A stretch of 64,000 nt of DNA from positions 4,416,354 through 4,480,353 of the forward strand of contig CM041198.1 of the NCBI GenBank assembly GCA_023078555.1. The letters are read 5' to 3'. A program made the translations under genes and the position numbers. This document shows positions 46,601 through 61,600 of the stretch, piece after piece. The notes beneath the pieces are model-generated. The model was given only the letters and a program-made list of their open reading frames with translations. It did no database searches and was not told where the DNA came from. The first letter of the stretch is position 1; each line of letters starts with the position of its first letter. This DNA is from Ulva prolifera. Its lineage: Eukaryota > Chlorophyta > Ulvophyceae > Ulvales > Ulvaceae.

Positions 46601-49600
46601 CGGCAGGCTGGCACTCCATGTTGAATGCTTAACATGCAATCTCGACCTAGCAATCTCGCCCTAGCAATCTCGCCCTAGCAATCTCGCCCTAGCAATCTCG
46701 CCCTAGCAATCTCGCCCTAGCAACCTCGCCCTACACCTTTAAACCTCTCCCGACAGGATGGCACTCCATGTTGAATGCTTAACATGCAATCTCGACATAG
46801 CCATCTCGCCCTAGCCATCTCGCCCTAGCAATCTCGCCCTAGCAACCTCGCCCTACACCTTTAAATCTCTCCCGTCAGGCTGGCACTCCATGTTGAATGC
46901 TTAACATGCAATCTCGCCCTAGCAATCTCGCCCTAGCAATCTCGACCTAGCCACCTCGCCCTAGCAATCTCGCCCTAGCAATCTCGCCCTACACCTTTAA
47001 ATCTCTCCCGACAGGCTGGCACTCCATGTTGAATGCTTAACATGCAATCTCGCCCTAGCAATCTCGCCCTAGCAATCTCGCCCTAGCAATCTCGCCCTAG
47101 CAATGTCGCCCTAGCAAATTGCCCTACACCTTTAAACCTCTCCCGACAGGCTGGCACTCCATGTTGAATGCTTAACATGCAATCTCGACCTAGCAATCTC
47201 GACCTAGCCATCTCGCCCTAGCAATCTCGCCCTAGCAACCTCGCCCTACACCTTTAAATCTCTCCCGTCAGGCTGGCACTCCATGTTGAATGCTTAACAT
47301 GCAATCTCGCCCTAGCAATCTCGCCCTAGCAATCTCGCCCTAGCAACCTCGCCCTACACCTTTAAACCTCTCCCGGCAGGCTGGCACTCCATGTTGAATG
47401 CTTAACATGCAATCTCGACCTAGCAATCTCGCCCTAGCAATCTCGCCCTAGCAATCTCGCCCTAGCAATCTCGCCCTAGCAATCTCGCCCTAGCAACCTC
47501 GCCCTACACCTTTAAACCTCTCCCGACAGGATGGCACTCCATGTTGAATGCTTAACATGCAATCTCGACATAGCCATCTCGCCCTAGCCATCTCGCCCTA
47601 GCAATCTCGCCCTAGCAACCTCGCCCTACACCTTTAAATCTCTCCCGTCAGGCTGGCACTCCATGTTGAATGCTTAACATGCAATCTCGCCCTAGCAATC
47701 TCGCCCTAGCAATCTCGACCTAGCAACCTCGCCCTAGCAATCTCGCCCTAGCAATCTCGCCCTACACCTTTAAATCTCTCCCGACAGGCTGGCACTCCAT
47801 GTTGAATGCTTAACATGCAATCTCGCCCTAGCAATCTCGCCCTAGCAATCTCGCCCTAGCAATCTCTCCCTAGCAATCTCGCCCTAGCAATCTCGCCCTA
47901 GCAAATTGCCCTACACCTTTAAACCTCTCCCGACAGGCTGGCACTCCATGTTGAATGCTTAACATGCAATCTCGACCTAGCAATCTCGCCCTAGCAATCT
48001 CGCCCTAGCAATCTCGCCCTAGCAATCTCGCCCTAGCAATCTCGCCCTAGCAATCTCGCCCTAGCAACCTCGCCCTACACCTTTAAACCTCTCCCGACAG
48101 GCTGGCACTCCATGTTGAATGCTTAACATGCAATCTCGACCTAGCAATATCGACCTAGCCATCTCGCCCTAGCAATCTCGCCCTAGCAACCTCGCCCTAC
48201 ACCTTTAAATCTCTCCCGTCAGGCTGGCACTCCATGTTGAATGCTTAACATGCAATCTCGACCTAGCAATCTCGCCCTAGCAATCTCGCCCTAGCAATCT
48301 CGCCCTAGCAACCTCGCCCTAGCAATCTCGCCCTAGCAATCTCGCCCTAGCAATCTCGCCCTACACCTTTAAATCTCTCCCGTTAGGCTGGCACTCCATG
48401 TTGAATGCTTAACATGCAATCTCGCCCTAGCAATCTCGCCCTAGCAATCTCGCCCTAGCAACCTCGCCCTACACCTTTAAACCTCTCCCGGCAGGCTGGC
48501 ACTCCATGTTGAATGCTTAACATGCAATCTCGACCTAGCAATCTCGCCCTAGCAATCTCGCCCTAGCAATCTCGCCCTAGCAATCTCGCCCTAGCAATCT
48601 CGCCCTAGCAACCTCGCCCTACACCTTTAAACCTCTCCCGACAGGATGGCACTCCATGTTGAATGCTTAACATGCAATCTCGACATAGCCATCTCGCCCT
48701 AGCCATCTCGCCCTAGCAATCTCGCCCTAGCAACCTCGCCCTACACCTTTAAATCTCTCCCGTCAGGCTGGCACTCCATGTTGAATGCTTAACATGCAAT
48801 CTCGCCCTAGCAATCTCGCCCTAGCAATCTCGACCTAGCAACCTCGCCCTAGCAATCTCGCCCTAGCAATCTCGCCCTAGCAATCTCGCCCTACACCTTT
48901 AAATCTCTCCCGACAGGCTGGCACTCCATGTTGAATGCTTAACATGCAATCTCGCCCTAGCAATCTCGCCCTAGCAATCTCGCCCTAGCAATCTCGCCCT
49001 AGCAATCTCGCCCTAGCAATCTCGCCCTAGCAAATTGCCCTACACCTTTAAACCTCTCCCGACAGGCTGGCACTCCATGTTGAATGCTTAACATGCAATC
49101 TCGACCTAGCAATCTCGACCTAGCCATCTCGCCCTAGCAATCTCGCCCTAGCAACCTCGCCCTACACCTTTAAATCTCTCCCGTCAGGCTGGCACTCCAT
49201 GTTGAATGCTTAACATGCAATCTCGCCCTAGCAATCTCGCCCTAGCAATCTCGCCCTAGTAATCTCGCCCTGGCAATCTCGCCCTAGCAATCTCGCCCTA
49301 GCAAATTGCCCTGCACCTTTAAACCTCTCCCGACAGGCTGGCACTCCATGTTGAATGCTTAACATGCAATCTCGACCTAGCAATCTCGCCCTAGCAATCT
49401 CGCCCTAGCAATCTCGCCCTAGCAATCTCGCCCTACACCTTTAAACCTCTCCCGGCAGGCTGGCACTCCATGTTGAATGCTTAACATGCAATCTCGACCT
49501 AGCAATCTCGCCCTAGCAATCTCGCCCTAGCAATCTCGCCCTAGCAATCTCGCCCTAGCAATCTCGCCCTAGCAACCTCGCCCTACACCTTTAAACCTCT

Positions 49601-52600
49601 CCCGACAGGATGGCACTCCATGTTGAATGCTTAACATGCAATCTCGACATAGCCATCTCGCCCTAGCCATCTCGCCCTAGCAATCTCGCCCTAGCAACCT
49701 CGCCCTACACCTTTAAATCTCTCCCGTCAGGCCCTCACTCCATGTTGAATGCTTAACATGCAATCTCGCCCTAGCAATCTCGCCCTAGCAATCTCGCCCT
49801 AGTAATCTCGCCCTGGCAATCTCGCCCTAGCAATCTCGCCCTAGCAAATTGCCCTACACCTTTAAACCTCTCCCGACAGGCTGGCACTCCATGTTGAATG
49901 CTTAACATGCAATCTCGACCTAGCAATCTCGCCCTAGCAATCTCGCCCTAGCAATCTCGCCCTAGCAATCTCGCCCTACACCTTTAAACCTCTCCCGGCA
50001 GGCTGGCACTCCATGTTGAATGCTCAACATGCAATCTCGACCTAGCAATCTCGCCCTAGCAATCTCGCCCTAGCAATCTCGCCCTAGCAATCTCGCCCTA
50101 GCAATCTCGCCCTAGCAACCTCGCCCTACACCTTTAAACCTCTCCCGACAGGATGGCACTCCATGTTGAATGCTTAACATGCAATCTCGACATAGCCATC
50201 TCGCCCTAGCCATCTCGCCCTAGCAATCTCGCCCTAGCAACCTCGCCCTACACCTTTAAATCTCTCCCGTCAGGCTGGCACTCCATGTTGAATGCTTAAC
50301 ATGCAATCTCGCCCTAGCAATCTCGCCCTAGCAATCTCGACCTAGCCACCTCGCCCTAGCAATCTCGCCCTAGCAATCTCGCCCTACACCTTTAAATCTC
50401 TCCCGACAGGCTGGCACTCCATGTTGAATGCTTAACATGCAATCTCGCCCTAGCAATCTCGCCCTAGCAATCTCGCCCTAGCAATCTCGCCCTAGCAATC
50501 TCGCCCTAGCAATCTCGCCCTAGCAAATTGCCCTACACCTTTAAACCTCTCCCGACAGGCTGGCACTCCATGTTGAATGCTTAACATGCAATCTCGACCT
50601 AGCAATCTCGACCTAGCCATCTCGCCCTAGCAATCTCGCCCTAGCAACCTCGCCCTACACCTTTAAATCTCTCCCGTCAGGCTGGCACTCCATGTTGAAT
50701 GCTTAACATGCAATCTCGCCCTAGCAATCTCGCCCTAGCAATCTCGCCCTAGCAACCTCGCCCTACACCTTTAAACCTCTCCCGGCAGGCTGGCACTCCA
50801 TGTTGAATGCTTAACATGCAATCTCGACCTAGCAATCTCGCCCTAGCAATCTCGCCCTAGCAATCTCGCCCTAGCAATCTCGCCCTAGCAATCTCGCCCT
50901 AGCAACCTCGCCCTACACCTTTAAACCTCTCCCGACAGGATGGCACTCCATGTTGAATGCTTAACATGCAATCTCGACATAGCCATCTCGCCCTAGCCAT
51001 CTCGCCCTAGCAATCTCGCCCTAGCAACCTCGCCCTACACCTTTAAATCTCTCCCGTCAGGCTGGCACTCCATGTTGAATGCTTAACATGCAATCTCGCC
51101 CTAGCAATCTCGCCCTAGCAATCTCGACCTAGCAACCTCGCCCTAGCAATCTCGCCCTAGCAATCTCGCCCTACACCTTTAAATCTCTCCCGACAGGCTG
51201 GCACTCCATGTTGAATGCTTAACATGCAATCTCGCCCTAGCAATCTCGCCCTAGCAATCTCGCCCTAGCAATCTCTCCCTAGCAATCTCGCCCTAGCAAT
51301 CTCGCCCTAGCAAATTGCCCTACACCTTTAAACCTCTCCCGACAGGCTGGCACTCCATGTTGAATGCTTAACATGCAATCTCGACCTAGCAATCTCGCCC
51401 TAGCAATCTCGCCCTAGCAATCTCGCCCTAGCAATCTCGCCCTAGCAATCTCGCCCTAGCAATCTCGCCCTAGCAACCTCGCCCTACACCTTTAAACCTC
51501 TCCCGACAGGATGGCACTCCATGTTGAATGCTTAACATGCAATCTCGACATAGCCATCTCGCCCTAGCCATCTCGCCCTAGCAATCTCGCCCTAGCAACC
51601 TCGCCCTACACCTTTAAATCTCTCCCGTCAGGCTGGCACTCCATGTTGAATGCTTAACATGCAATCTCGCCCTAGCAATCTCGCCCTAGCAATCTCGCCC
51701 TAGTAATCTCGCCCTGGCAATCTCGCCCTAGCAATCTCGCCCTAGCAAATTGCCCTACACCTTTAAACCTCTCCCGACTGGCTGGCACTCCATGTTGAAT
51801 GCTTAACATGCAATCTCGACCATGCAATCTCGCCCTAGCAATCTCGCCCTAGCAATCTCGCCCTAGCAATCTCGCCCTACACCTTTAAACCTCTCCCGGC
51901 AGGCTGGCACTCCATGTTGAATGCTTAACATGCAATCTCGCCCTAGCAATCTCGCCCTAGCAATCTCGACCTAGCCACCTCGCCCTAGCAATCTCGCCCT
52001 AGCAAATTGCCCTACACCTTTAAACCTCTCCCGACAGGCTGGCACTCCATGTTGAATGCTTAACATGCAATCTCGACCTAGCAATCTCGACCTAGCCATC
52101 TCGCCCTAGCAATCTCGCCCTAGCAACCTCGCCCTAGCAAATTGCCCTACACCTTTAAACCTCTCCCGACAGGCTGGCACTCCATGTTGAATGCTTAACA
52201 TGCAATCTCGACCTAGCAATCTCGACCTAGCCATCTCGCCCTAGCAATCTCGCCCTAGCAACCTCGCCCTACACCTTTAAATCTCTCCCGTCAGGCTGGC
52301 ACTCCATGTTGAATGCTAAACATGCAATCTCGCCCTAGCAATCTCGCCCTAGCAATCTCGCCCTAGTAATCTCGCCCTAGCAATCTCGCCCTAGCAATCT
52401 CGCCCTAGCAAATTGCCCTACACCTTTAAACCTCTCCCGACAGGCTGGCACTCCATGTTGAATGCTTAACATGCAATCTCGACCTAGCAATCTGGCCCTA
52501 GCAATCTCGCCCTAGCAATCTCGCCCTAGCAATCTCGCCCTAGCAATCTCGCCCTACACCTTTAAATCTCTCCCGACAGGCTGGCACTCCATGTTGAATG

Positions 52601-54599
52601 CTTAACATGCAATCTCGACCTAGCAATCTGGCCCTAGCAATCTCGCCCTAGCAATCTCGCCCTAGCAATCTCGCCCTAGCAATCTCGCCCTACACCTTTA
52701 AATCTCTCCCGGCAGGCTGGCACTCCATGTTGAATGCTTAACATGCAATCTCGCCCTAGCAATCTCGCCCTAGCAATCTCGACCTAGCAACCTCGCCCTA
52801 GCAATCTCACCCTAGCAATCTCGCCCTAGCAACCTCGCCCTACACCTTTAAACCTCTCCCGGCAGGCTGGCACTCCATGTTGAATGCTTAACATGCAATC
52901 TCGCCCTAGCAATCTCGCCCTAGCAATCTCGACCTAGCAATCTCGCCCTAGCAATCTCGCCGTAGCAACCTCGCCCTACACCTTTAAACCTCTCCCGACA
53001 GGCTGGCACTCCATGTTGAATGCTTAACATGCAATCTCGACCTAGCAATCTCGCACTAGCAATCTCGCCCTAGCAATCTCGCCCTACACCTTTAAATCTC
53101 TCCCGTCAGGCTGGCACTCCATGTTGAATGCTTAACATGCAATCTCGCCCTAGCAATCTCGCCCTAGCAATCTCGCCCTAGCAATCTCGCCCTAGCAATC
53201 TCGCCCTAGCAATCTCGCCCTAGCAACCTCGCCCTACACCTTTAAACCTCTCCCGACAGGATGGCACTCCATGTTGAATGCTTAACATGCAATCTCGACC
53301 TAGCAATCTCGACCTAGCCATCTCGCCCTAGCAATCTCGCCCTAGCAACCTCGCCCTACACCTTTAAACCTCTCCCGACATGATGGCACTCCATGTTGAA
53401 TGCTTAACATGCAATCTCGACATAGCCATCTCGCCCTAGCCATCTCGCCCTAGCAATCTCGCCCTAGCAATCTCGCCCTAGCAATCTCGCCCTACACCTT
53501 TAAATCTCTCCCGGCAGGCTGGCACTCCATGTTGAATGCTTAACATGCAATCTCGCCCTAGCAATCTCGCCCTAGCAATCTCGACCTAGCAACCTCGCCC
53601 TAGCAATCTCACCCTAGCAATCTCGCCCTAGCAACCTCGCCCTACACCTTTAAACCTCTCCCGGCAGGCTGGCACTCCATGTTGAATGCTTAACATGCAA
53701 TCTCGCCCTAGCAATCTCGCCCTAGCAATCTCGACCTAGCAATCTCGCCCTAGCAATCTCGCCGTAGCAACCTCGCCCTACACCTTTAAACCTCTCCCGA
53801 CAGGCTGGCACTCCATGTTGAATGCTTAACATGCAATCTCGCCCTAGCAATCTCGCCCTAGCAATCTCGACCTAGCAACCTCGCCCTAGCAATCTCACCC
53901 TAGCAATCTCGCCCTAGCAACCTCGCCCTACACCTTTAAACCTCTCCCGGCAGGCTGGCACTCCATGTTGAATGCTTAACATGCAATCTCGCCCTAGCAA
54001 TCTCGCCCTAGCAATCTCTCCCTAGCAATCTCGCCCTAGCAATCTCGCCCTAGCAAATTGCCCTACACCTTTAAACCTCTCCCGACAGGCTGGCACTCCA
54101 TGTTGAATGCTTAACATGCAATCTCGACCTAGCAATATCGACCTAGCCATCTCGCCCTAGCAATCTCGCCCTAGCAACCTCGCCCTACACCTTTAAATCT
54201 CTCCCGTCAGGCTGGCACTCCATGTTGAATGCTTAACATGCAATCTCGACCTAGCAATCTCGCCCTAGCAATCTCGCCCTAGCAACCTCGCCCTAGCAAT
54301 CTCGCCCTAGCAATCTCGCCCTACACCTTTAAATCTCTCCCGTTAGGCTGGCACTCCATGTTGAATGCTTAACATGCAATCTCGCCCTAGCAATCTCGCC
54401 CTAGCAATCTCGCCCTAGCAACCTCGCCCTACACCTTTAAACCTCTCCCGACAGGCTGGCACTCCATGTTGAATGCTTAACATGCAATCTCGACCTAGCA
54501 ATCTCGCCCTAGCAATCTCGCCCTAGCAATCTCGCCCTAGCAATCTCGCCCTAGCAATCTCGCCCTAGCAATCTCGCCCTAGCAACCTCGCCCTACACC

Positions 54600-57500
54600 T
54601 TTAAACCTCTCCCGACAGGCTGGCACTCCATGTTGAATGCTTAACATGCAATCTCGACCTAGCAATATCGACCTAGCCATCTCGCCCTAGCAATCTCGCC
54701 CTAGCAACCTCGCCCTACACCTTTAAATCTCTCCCGTCAGGCTGGCACTCCATGTTGAATGCTTAACATGCAATCTCGACCTAGCAATCTCGCCCTAGCA
54801 ATCTCGCCCTAGCAATCTCGCCCTAGCAACCTCGCCCTAGCAATCTCGCCCTAGCAATCTCGCCCTAGCAATCTCGCCCTACACCTTTAAATCTCTCCCG
54901 TTAGGCTGGCACTCCATGTTGAATGCTTAACATGCAATCTCGCCCTAGCAATCTCGCCCTAGCAATCTCGCCCTAGCAACCTCGCCCTACACCTTTAAAC
55001 CTCTCCCGGCAGGCTGGCACTCCATGTTGAATGCTTAACATGCAATCTCGACCTAGCAATCTCGCCCTAGCAATCTCGCCCTAGCAATCTCGCCCTAGCA
55101 ATCTCGCCCTAGCAATCTCGCCCTAGCAACCTCGCCCTACACCTTTAAACCTCTCCCGACAGGATGGCACTCCATGTTGAATGCTTAACATGCAATCTCG
55201 ACATAGCCATCTCGCCCTAGCCATCTCGCCCTAGCAATCTCGCCCTAGCAACCTCGCCCTACACCTTTAAATCTCTCCCGACAGGCTGGCACTCCATGTT
55301 GAATGCTTAACATGCAATCTCGCCCTAGCAATCTCGCCCTAGCAATCTCGCCCTAGCAATCTCGCCCTAGCAATCTCGCCCTAGCAATCTCGCCCTAGCA
55401 AATTGCCCTACACCTTTAAACCTCTCCCGACAGGCTGGCACTCCATGTTGAATGCTTAACATGCAATCTCGACCTAGCAATCTCGACCTAGCCATCTCGC
55501 CCTAGCAATCTCGCCCTAGCAACCTCGCCCTACACCTTTAAATCTCTCCCGTCAGGCTGGCACTCCATGTTGAATGCTTAACATGCAATCTCGCCCTAGC
55601 AATCTCGCCCTAGCAATCTCGCCCTAGTAATCTCGCCCTGGCAATCTCGCCCTAGCAATCTCGCCCTAGCAAATTGCCCTACACCTTTAAACCTCTCCCG
55701 ACAGGCTGGCACTCCATGTTGAATGCTTAACATGCAATCTCGACCTAGCAATCTCGCCCTAGCCATCTCGCCCTAGCAATCTCGCCCTAGCAACCTCGCC
55801 CTACACCTTTAAATCTCTCCCGTCAGGCTGGCACTCCATGTTGAATGCTTAACATGCAATCTCGCCCTAGCAATCTCGCCCTAGCAATCTCGACCTAGCC
55901 ACCTCGCCCTAGCAATCTCGCCCTAGCAATCTCGCCCTACACCTTTAAATCTCTCCCGACAGGCTGGCACTCCATGTTGAATGCTTAACATGCAATCTCG
56001 CCCTAGCAATCTCGCCCTAGCAATCTCGCCCTAGCAATCTCGCCCTAGCAATCTCGCCCTAGCAATCTCGCCCTAGCAAATTGCCCTACACCTTTAAACC
56101 TCTCCCGACAGGCTGGCACTCCATGTTGAATGCTTAACATGCAATCTCGACCTAGCAATCTCGACCTAGCCATCTCGCCCTAGCAATCTCGCCCTAGCAA
56201 CCTCGCCCTACACCTTTAAATCTCTCCCGTCAGGCTGGCACTCCATGTTGAATGCTTAACATGCAATCTCGCCCTAGCAATCTCGCCCTAGCAATCTCGC
56301 CCTAGTAATCTCGCCCTAGCAATCTCGCCCTAGCAATCTCGCCCTAGCAAATTGCCCTACACCTTTAAACCTCTCCCGACAGGCTGGCACTCCATGTTGA
56401 ATGCTTAACATGCAATCTCGACCTAGAAATCTCGCCCTAGCAATCTCGCCCTAGCAATCTCGCCCTAGCAATCTCGCCCTAGCAATCTCGCCCTAGCAAT
56501 CTCGCCCTACACCTTTAAATCTCTCCCGACAGGCTGGCACTCCATGTTGAATGCTTAACATGCAATCTCGCCCTAGCAATCTCGCCCTAGCAATCTCTCC
56601 CTAGCAATCTCGCCCTAGCAATCTCGCCCTAGCAACCTCGCCCTACACCTTTAAACCTCTCCCGACAGGCTGGCACTCCATGTTGAATGCTTAACATGCA
56701 ATCTCGACCTAGCAATATCGACCTAGCCATCTCGCCCTAGCAATCTCGCCCTAGCAACCTCGCCCTACACCTTTAAATCTCTCCCGTCAGGCTGGCACTC
56801 CATGTTGAATGCTTAACATGCAATCTCGACCTAGCAATCTCGCCCTAGCAATCTCGCCCTAGCAATCTCGCCCTAGCAACCTCGCCCTAGCAATCTCGCC
56901 CTAGCAATCTCGCCCTAGCAATCTCGCCCTACACCTTTAAATCTCTCCCGTTAGGCTGGCACTCCATGTTGAATGCTTAACATGCAATCTCGCCCTAGCA
57001 ATCTCGCCCTAGCAATCTCGCCCTAGCAACCTCGCCCTACACCTTTAAACCTCTCCCGGCAGGCTGGCACTCCATGTTGAATGCTTAACATGCAATCTCG
57101 ACCTAGCAATCTCGCCCTAGCAATCTCGCCCTAGCAATCTCGCCCTAGCAATCTCGCCCTAGCAATCTCGCCCTAGCAACCTCGCCCTACACCTTTAAAC
57201 CTCTCCCGACAGGATGGCACTCCATGTTGAATGCTTAACATGCAATCTCGACATAGCCATCTCGCCCTAGCCATCTCGCCCTAGCAATCTCGCCCTAGCA
57301 ACCTCGCCCTACACCTTTAAATCTCTCCCGACAGGCTGGCACTCCATGTTGAATGCTTAACATGCAATCTCGCCCTAGCAATCTCGCCCTAGCAATCTCG
57401 CCCTAGCAATCTCGCCCTAGCAATCTCGCCCTAGCAATCTCGCCCTAGCAAATTGCCCTACACCTTTAAACCTCTCCCGACAGGCTGGCACTCCATGTTG

Positions 57501-58630
57501 AATGCTTAACATGCAATCTCGACCTAGCAATCTCGACCTAGCCATCTCGCCCTAGCAATCTCGCCCTAGCAACCTCGCCCTACACCTTTAAATCTCTCCC
57601 GTCAGGCTGGCACTCCATGTTGAATGCTTAACATGCAATCTCGCCCTAGCAATCTCGCCCTAGCAATCTCGCCCTAGTAATCTCGCCCTGGCAATCTCGC
57701 CCTAGCAATCTCGCCCTAGCAAATTGCCCTACACCTTTAAACCTCTCCCGACAGGCTGGCACTCCATGTTGAATGCTTAACATGCAATCTCGACCTAGCA
57801 ATCTCGCCCTAGCCATCTCGCCCTAGCAATCTCGCCCTAGCAACCTCGCCCTACACCTTTAAATCTCTCCCGTCAGGCTGGCACTCCATGTTGAATGCTT
57901 AACATGCAATCTCGCCCTAGCAATCTCGCCCTAGCAATCTCGACCTAGCCACCTCGCCCTAGCAATCTCGCCCTAGCAATCTCGCCCTACACCTTTAAAT
58001 CTCTCCCGACAGGCTGGCACTCCATGTTGAATGCTTAACATGCAATCTCGCCCTAGCAATCTCGCCCTAGCAATCTCGCCCTAGCAATCTCGCCCTAGCA
58101 ATCTCGCCCTAGCAATCTCGCCCTAGCAAATTGCCCTACACCTTTAAACCTCTCCCGACAGGCTGGCACTCCATGTTGAATGCTTAACATGCAATCTCGA
58201 CCTAGCAATCTCGACCTAGCCATCTCGCCCTAGCAATCTCGCCCTAGCAACCTCGCCCTACACCTTTAAATCTCTCCCGTCAGGCTGGCACTCCATGTTG
58301 AATGCTTAACATGCAATCTCGCCCTAGCAATCTCGCCCTAGCAATCTCGCCCTAGTAATCTCGCCCTAGCAATCTCGCCCTAGCAATCTCGCCCTAGCAA
58401 ATTGCCCTACACCTTTAAACCTCTCCCGACAGGCTGGCACTCCATGTTGAATGCTTAACATGCAATCTCGACCTAGAAATCTCGCCCTAGCAATCTCGCC
58501 CTAGCAATCTCGCCCTAGCAATCTCGCCCTAGCAATCTCGCCCTAGCAATCTCGCCCTACACCTTTAAATCTCTCCCGACAGGCTGGCACTCCATGTTGA
58601 ATGCTTAACATGCAATCTCGCCCTAGCAAT
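54600..58630. repeat. 2,050-bp higher-order tandem duplication
   Basis: About 2 kb starting near 54,600 is repeated at an offset of exactly 2,050 bp. Matching marks include the GACATAGCC block (55,201 and 57,251), the TAGTAATC...CTGGC block, and the rare unit ACCTAGAAATC (56,421 and 58,471). The copies diverge near 56,596 and 58,646. Confidence 0.8.
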
Positions 58631-61600
58631 CTCGCCCTAGCAATCTCGCCCTAGCAATCTCGCCCTACACCTTTAAATCTATCCCGGCAGGCTGGCACTC
58701 CATGTTGAATGCTTAACATGCAATCTCGCCCTAGCAATCTCGCCCTAGCAATCTCGACCTAGCAACCTCGCCCTAGCAATCTCACCCTAGCAATCTCGCC
58801 CTAGCAATCTCGCCCTACACCTTTAAATCTCTCCCGACAGGCTGGCACTCCATGTTGAATGCTTAACATGCAATCTCGCCCTAGCAATCTCGCCCTAGCA
58901 ATCTCGCCCTAGCAATCTCACCCTAGCAATCTCGCCCTAGCAATCTCGCCCTACACCTTTAAATCTCTCCCGACAGGCTGGCACTCCATGTTGAATGCTT
59001 AACATGCAATCTCGCCCTAGCAATCTCACCCTAGCAATCTCGCCCTAGCAATCTCGCCCTACACCTTTAAATCTCTCCCGACAGGCTGGCACTCCATGTT
59101 GAATGCTTAACATGCAATCTCGCCCTAGCAATCTCGCCCTAGCAATCTCGACCTAGCCACCTCGCCCTAGCAATCTCGCCCTAGCAATCTCGCCCTACAC
59201 CTTTAAATCTCTCCCGACAGGCTGGCACTCCATGTTGAATGCTTAACATGCAATCTCGCCCTAGCAATCTCGCCCTAGCAATCTCGCCCTAGCAATCTCG
59301 CCCTAGCAATCTCGCCCTAGCAATCTCGCCCTAGCAAATTGCCCTACACCTTTAAACCTCTCCCGACAGGCTGGCACTCCATGTTGAATGCTTAACATGC
59401 AATCTCGACCTAGCAATCTCGACCTAGCCATCTCGCCCTAGCAATCTCGCCCTAGCAACCTCGCCCTACACCTTTAAATCTCTCCCGGCAGGCTGGCACT
59501 CCATGTTGAATGCTTAACATGCAATCTCGCCCTAGCAATCTCGCCCTAGCAATCTCGACCTAGCAACCTCGCCCTAGCAATCTCACCCTAGCAATCTCGC
59601 CCTAGCAATCTCGCCCTAGCAATCTCGCCCTAGCAAATTGCCCTACACCTTTAAATCTCTCCCGACAGGCTGGCACTCCATGTTGAATGCTTAACATGCA
59701 ATCTCGCCCTAGCAATCTCGCCCTAGCAATCTCGCCCTAGCAATCTCGCCCTAGCAATCTCGCCCTAGTAATCTCGCCCTACACCTTTAAATCTCTCCCG
59801 ACAGGATGGCACTCCATGTTGAATGCTCAACATGCAATCTCGACCTAGCAATCTCGCCCTAGCAATCTCGCCCTAGCAATCTCGCCCTAGCAATCTCGCC
59901 CTAGCAATCTCGCCCTAGCAACCTCGCCCTACACCTTTAAACCTCTCCCGACAGGCTGGCACTCCATGTTGAATGCTTAACATGCAATCTCGACCTAGCA
60001 ATCTCGCCCTAGCAATCTCGCCCTAGCAATCTCGCCCTAGTAATCTCGCCCTAGCAATCTCGCCCTAGCAATCTCGCCCTAGCAAATTGCCCTACACCTT
60101 TAAACCTCTCCCGACAGGCTGGCACTCCATGTTGAATGCTTAACATGCAATCTCGACCTAGCAATCTCGACCTAGCCATCTCGCCCTAGCAATCTCGCCC
60201 TACACCTTTAAATCTCTCCCGGCAGGCTGGCACTCCATGTTGAATGCTTAACATGCAATCTCGCCCTAGCAATCTCGCCCTAGCAATCTCGACCTAGCAA
60301 CCTCGCCCTAGCAATCTCACCCTAGCAATCTCGCCCTAGCAATCTCGCCCTACACCTTTAAATCTCTCCCGACAGGCTGGCACTCCATGTTGAATGCTTA
60401 ACATGCAATCTCGCCCTAGCAATCTCGCCCTAGCAATCTCGCCCTAGCAATCTCGCCCTAGCAATCTCGCCCTAGCAATCTCGCCCTACACCTTTAAACC
60501 TCTCCCGGCAGGCTGGCACTCCATGTTGAATGCTTAACATGCAATCTCGCCCTAGCAATCTCGCCCTAGCAATCTCGACCTAGCAATCTCGCCCTAGCAA
60601 TCTCGCCGTAGCAACCTCGCCCTACACCTTTAAACCTCTCCCGACAGGCTGGCACTCCATGTTGAATGCTTAACATGCAATCTCGACCTAGCAATCTCGC
60701 ACTAGCAATCTCGCCCTAGCAATCTCGCCCTACACCTTTAAATCTCTCCCGTCAGGCTGGCACTCCATGTTGAATGCTTAACATGCAATCTCGCCCTAGC
60801 AATCTCGCCCTAGCAATCTCGCCCTAGCAATCTCGCCCTAGCAATCTCGCCCTAGCAATCTCGCCCTAGCAACCTCGCCCTACACCTTTAAACCTCTCCC
60901 GACAGGATGGCACTCCATGTTGAATGCTTAACATGCAATCTCGACCTAGCAATCTCGACCTAGCCATCTCGCCCTAGCAATCTCGCCCTAGCAACCTCGC
61001 CCTACACCTTTAAACCTCTCCCGACATGATGGCACTCCATGTTGAATGCTTAACATGCAATCTAGACCTAGCCATCTCGCCCTAGCCATCTCGCCCTAGC
61101 AATCTCGCCCTAGCAACCTCGCCCTACACCTTTAAATCTCTCCCGTCAGGCTGGCACTCCATGTTGAATGCTTAACATGCAATCTCGACCTAGCAATCTC
61201 GACCTAGCCATCTCGCCCTAGCAATCTCGCCCTAGCAATCTCGCCCTACACCTTTAAATCTCTCCCGTCAGGCTGGCACTCCATGTTGAATGCTTAACAT
61301 GCAATCTCGCCCTAGCAATCTCGCCCTAGCAATCTCGCCCTAGCAATCTCTCCCTAGCAATCTCGCCCTAGCAATCTCGCCCTAGCAAATTGCCCTACAC
61401 CTTTAAACCTCTCCCGACAGGCTGGCACTCCATGTTGAATGCTTAACATGCAATCTCGACCTAGCAATATCGACCTAGCCATCTCGCCCTAGCAATCTCG
61501 CCCTAGCAACCTCGCCCTACACCTTTAAATCTCTCCCGTCAGGCTGGCACTCCATGTTGAATGCTTAACATGCAATCTCGACCTAGCAATCTCGCCCTAG

